A DNA stretch of 64,000 bases from assembly GCF_002954265.1 (NCBI RefSeq), contig NZ_PPSL01000001.1, positions 620,001 to 684,000 of the forward strand, written 5' to 3'. The stretch is from Flavipsychrobacter stenotrophus (GTDB taxonomy: Bacteria > Bacteroidota > Bacteroidia > Chitinophagales > Chitinophagaceae). Positions 60,866 through 64,000 of this stretch are shown piece by piece. The translations under genes were made by a program, and so were the position numbers. The notes beneath the pieces were generated by a model, which was not told the DNA's origin, did no database searches, and saw only the letters and a program-made list of their open reading frames with translations. Numbering within the stretch: position 1 is the first letter of the stretch; each line of letters starts with the position of its first letter.

Positions 60866-63800
60866 TTACCTCAGCAATGTCAGATTACCCTGGTGATGTT
60901 CTTTCTGGCCATCTTTGAATGTGGCGTCAATGGAGTAGACAAATACACCTTCGGGTTGTGGTTCGTTGTTATACATGCCATCCCATCCGCGGCCATCTAC
61001 GCTGGTAGTTTCAAAGATCAGGTTGCCCCAACGGTTATAGATGCCCATTCTGAATTGTGTCAACCCTCTTGAAAGCAGTTCACGTGGCAGGAAGTAATCA
61101 TTGATACCGTCGCCATTAGGAGAGAATACATTCGGGATATTCAGATAGCAATCGTTGCCGATATTTACATCGTCAGATGATTCGCAACCACCAATATTTA
61201 CTGTGGCGGTATAGGTGCCTGGCTCTGCTATTGATATTTGCGGAGTGGTCTCACCGGTGTTCCACACCCAACGAGCATTAGGGTTCATGGCATTGCGGTA
61301 ATCATATAATACCAGCGGTATACTAGCACCCAGGCATATGGCAGTATCGGGGCCAAGGTCTATCAGCGGGTACGGTATCACGTTGATCTTAATGCTTGCT
61401 GTAGTATCAGGGCATGCGCGATACATGGCCTTAATGGTAACGGTAAACACGCCTGCATTCTCGTAAGAGTGTGTAACAGGGTTTACATCGCGGATACTAT
61501 CTGTATTGCTGAATGTCCATAATACGCCTGTGTTACCTTGCGCGTCATACTGACCTACAAATGTTATAGCGCCTCCTTTACATAGCACGCTATCGCTGGA
61601 TGCCAGACCAACACCGCTTATAGGGTCTACTTCCAGTACCTTACTGGCAGTATCAAAGCAAGGAACAAAATTAGAAACGGCAAGCACTACATTATAGATG
61701 CCAGGGGTAGTGTAGGTGTGTATATAATTAGTTGCGCCAGATGTAGTACCATCGCCAAACACCCAATTGTAATTGAGCGATGTACCCAAAGAGGTGTTGG
61801 TGAAAGTAACAGGCCTGCCTATACAAACGAAACTGTCGGGGTTAGCAGTGAAGTGTGCATTGACAAGGTTGTCGAGGTTAATTGACTTTGTGATGCTATC
61901 TATACACCTGGTGTTGGTGATGACCAGCTTTATATCATATACGCCCGGAGTAGTGTATACGTGAGTAGGATTAGTTGCTGTACTTGTAGTGCCATCGCCC
62001 CAATACCACGTATAGGTAAGGTCTGATGCCGGCCATGAGGTGTTCGTACAAACGATGGTATCGCCCTTACAATTTTTCGTGAGCACATAATTAAAGCCGG
62101 GAATAATAGGCGGGGCATCTAATGTGTCGTGACCAAAGGTTGCAGATACGCAGGCAGCAGTTGTATAGGCGAAAATATTTGAATAGATGCCTTCACAAAG
62201 ATTAGGAATAACTACAGTGCTATCTGATGGGATGTTCACGCTGATAAGCGGCTGAGGTACACCATTCAAGGAGTATTTGATCGTGTCTATTTGTGATGGA
62301 TGTAAACCCAATAAAGTAATGGTTCCGTCGCAGAATCCGCACTTAGTAGGATCGGTATAGGTAACCTTGCGTAGTGTAAATGGCGGATTGACCAATGTGA
62401 ATGGACCTACGGTAGCAGTAGCGCATGTACTGAATACTGCAAATATATTACTGTATACGCCCTGATCCAGACCGGTCAACACTACGGTGCCTGCTGCGGA
62501 AACCAACAATACTATAGGTGGTTGAGGCACTCCGTTCAATGTGTACTTAATCGTGTCCGCATCGCCTGGATAAAGATTGCTTATTGTTATTTTACCGTCA
62601 CGTGCAGCGCAATAGCTTGGGTTGGTGAATGTGGCCGTTGGAATGAGTAGCGGAGGATTGGTGAGGGTGATCGGTCCGATAGGAGTGGTCACACAATTGG
62701 CATAGGTGGCAGTGATGTTTGTGTACACACCTGCGCCAAGTCCGGTTAAGGTTACAGTACCGGCGGCAGATACAACAAAAGTCTGGAAGGGTTGCAAGAT
62801 ACCGTTCTTATAGAATTTGATGGTATCGAGATCACCCGGATGCAGGTTGCTGATCGTTATGGTTCCGTCAAAGTGACCGCAATAACTTGGGTTGGTGAAT
62901 GTACCTGATGTAGCCAGTATGGGTGGATTAACCAATGTATAAGGGCCAATAGCAGGGGTAGCACATGGGCCGTAGGTAGTGATGATGTTGGTATAAACAC
63001 CCGCACCAAGTCCGGTTATTGTTACAGTACCCGATGCTGATACGGTGAGCACTACAAATGGCTGTAGTACACCATTCAGGTAATATTTTACAGTATCGGC
63101 ATCGCCCGCATGTAGTCCGCTAATGGTAATGCTGCCATCGTTATGCCCGCAATAACTAGGGTTGATGAATGTTGCAGTTGGTACAGGTATTGGTGGGTTA
63201 ACTAATGTTACAGGTCCCAAAGGTGTGGTAACACATGGTCCGAAAGTAGCCGTAATGTTAGTGTATAATCCTGCGCCAAGGTTTGGTATGACAATGCTGC
63301 CGGCAGCATTTACAGTGAGTATCAATACAGGTTGCAATACGCCATTGAGGAAATACCTGATGGTATCTGCATCGCCGGGGTGTAGGTTACTTACAGTTAT
63401 ACTTCCGTCATAATGACCACAATAGCTTGGGTTAACGAAAGTAAATGTAGGCGTAGGGATGGGTGGATTTACCAAGGTTACAGGACCTACCGGGCTTGAA
63501 GCACACTGGCCATATGTGGCTGATATATTGGTGTAAACACCGGCATATAGGTTCACAATTGTAACGGTAGAGTCAGCGGCTACGGTGAATATTTGTGGTG
63601 GTTGTATGATGCCATTGTAGGTAAACTTGATGGTATCTACATATCCGGGGTGAAGGTGATAGATCTTAATGGTTCCATCATTGTGTCCGCAATAAGTAGG
63701 GTTTGTGAAGGTTACTGTTATTGGTGGAACAGGTGGATTGGCCAACAGGAATGGTCCTATAGGTGTTGACAGGCAATTGCCGTAAGTGATAATGAAATCG

Positions 63801-64000
63801 CTGTATACACCGGACAATAAGCCGGTGAGCACAACTATGCCACCTGCCGTTGCTGTTCTTACAATGGATGGCTGTAAAGCTCCGTTAAGCGTATAGCTTA
63901 TAGATACTGTAGCGCTGGCAGCAATGCCAGACAGCGTAATTGTTCCATTGGCTAATCCGCAATAGGTGGGATTGGTAAATGTACCAGTAATAGCCGGTGC
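60866..64000 (-). CDS. Giant repeat adhesin with PKD and gliding-motility C-terminal domains (partial)
   Basis: The frame is open to the right edge, so the N-terminus and signal peptide lie outside; 1044 residues are visible. The N-terminal visible part is seven tandem 90-residue repeats, each with a TFTNPSYCGHxDGTITI-like opening and a GAGVYTNITATYG-like end. They are followed by PKD-like domains (YTWYWGDGTTS, YNWVFGDGTTS), further beta domains, and a CHU_C type B T9SS signal (IPNVFSPNGDGINDYF, IYNRWGNLIFETT, GWDGMYN). It is probably a cell-surface adhesin. The repeats are identical in length without a single indel, suggesting recent expansion or strong constraint. Confidence 0.9.
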   Translation of the reverse strand, partial: APAITGTFTNPTYCGLANGTITLSGIAASATVSISYTLNGALQPSIVRTATAGGIVVLTGLLSGVYSDFIITYGNCLSTPIGPFLLANPPVPPITVTFTNPTYCGHNDGTIKIYHLHPGYVDTIKFTYNGIIQPPQIFTVAADSTVTIVNLYAGVYTNISATYGQCASSPVGPVTLVNPPIPTPTFTFVNPSYCGHYDGSITVSNLHPGDADTIRYFLNGVLQPVLILTVNAAGSIVIPNLGAGLYTNITATFGPCVTTPLGPVTLVNPPIPVPTATFINPSYCGHNDGSITISGLHAGDADTVKYYLNGVLQPFVVLTVSASGTVTITGLGAGVYTNIITTYGPCATPAIGPYTLVNPPILATSGTFTNPSYCGHFDGTITISNLHPGDLDTIKFYKNGILQPFQTFVVSAAGTVTLTGLGAGVYTNITATYANCVTTPIGPITLTNPPLLIPTATFTNPSYCAARDGKITISNLYPGDADTIKYTLNGVPQPPIVLLVSAAGTVVLTGLDQGVYSNIFAVFSTCATATVGPFTLVNPPFTLRKVTYTDPTKCGFCDGTITLLGLHPSQIDTIKYSLNGVPQPLISVNIPSDSTVVIPNLCEGIYSNIFAYTTAACVSATFGHDTLDAPPIIPGFNYVLTKNCKGDTIVCTNTSWPASDLTYTWYWGDGTTSTATNPTHVYTTPGVYDIKLVITNTRCIDSITKSINLDNLVNAHFTANPDSFVCIGRPVTFTNTSLGTSLNYNWVFGDGTTSGATNYIHTYTTPGIYNVVLAVSNFVPCFDTASKVLEVDPISGVGLASSDSVLCKGGAITFVGQYDAQGNTGVLWTFSNTDSIRDVNPVTHSYENAGVFTVTIKAMYRACPDTTASIKINVIPYPLIDLGPDTAICLGASIPLVLYDYRNAMNPNARWVWNTGETTPQISIAEPGTYTATVNIGGCESSDDVNIGNDCYLNIPNVFSPNGDGINDYFLPRELLSRGLTQFRMGIYNRWGNLIFETTSVDGRGWDGMYNNEPQPEGVFVYSIDATFKDGQKEHHQGNLTLLR

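Noticed and set aside
62080-64000. Possible CRISPR or non-coding tandem repeat
   Set aside because: The 270-bp period keeps one open frame throughout and encodes a protein repeat.

Overview
The window looks like a chromosomal segment of a Bacteroidota bacterium, most likely from the Chitinophagales/Chitinophagaceae side of the phylum. The evidence is two large proteins with the gliding-motility-associated (CHU_C) C-terminal domain, a protein with a type A T9SS sorting tail, LytTR and TPR-type signalling proteins, DUF4286 and DUF4288 proteins, a two-subunit M16 peptidase operon, and promoters of the TTTG-N19-TAnnTTTG type. No rRNA, tRNA or CRISPR array was recognised. Both ends cut through genes: a cytochrome c-like lipoprotein on the left and a giant repeat adhesin on the right.

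Layout. 1-3073: cytochrome c lipoprotein, YihY membrane protein and cysteine desulfurase, all leftward. 3074-5067: almost 2 kb without genes, made of a tandem intergenic repeat island, a TTTCCGC-rich array, a solitary REP element and an AT-rich stretch ending in a leftward promoter with a palindromic operator. 5068-6703: a small AT-rich phage-like islet with a Rha-family regulator and three tiny genes. 6948-11306: a VWA protein, a PP2C phosphatase and a membrane protein kinase that match the Escherichia coli YegL-YegK-YegI set in order and size; here the phosphatase and kinase genes are separated by an exact 177-bp tandem array. 11315-23005: housekeeping genes (mfd, ruvX, dnaG) mixed with secreted proteins and lipoproteins, including a VanX-type dipeptidase and a decayed copy of its 3' end. 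23132-24146: a RAYT transposase gene flanked by inverted REP elements, followed by a MITE-like palindromic element.

24442-28386 encodes a large T9SS-exported Ig-repeat protein. 28601-34917 is an envelope cluster: YfhO, hexapeptide acyltransferase, flippase and Kir channel genes that overlap one another, then a lipid A-type acyltransferase. 35438-39091 holds an RRM protein and, as a likely operon, LiaF-like, DUF4288, LytS-type kinase and LytTR regulator genes. 39368-48480 holds a TPR histidine kinase, an acyltransferase, a thioredoxin-fold protein, glyA, a dicarboxylate symporter and an acyl-CoA ligase. 48705-58041 runs leftward: HU, DUF4286, rsgA, an ABC permease, a TMTC-like TPR membrane protein and the M16 pair. 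58042-59398 is a second copy of the repeat island and TTTCCGC array. The window closes with a small secreted protein, a HAD phosphatase and the repeat adhesin.

The most unusual content lies in the non-coding repeats (a RAYT with dispersed REPs, twin islands 55 kb apart, the 177-bp array and MITE-like elements), the Yeg-type phosphorylation triad, and an adhesin with seven 90-residue repeats in perfect register.
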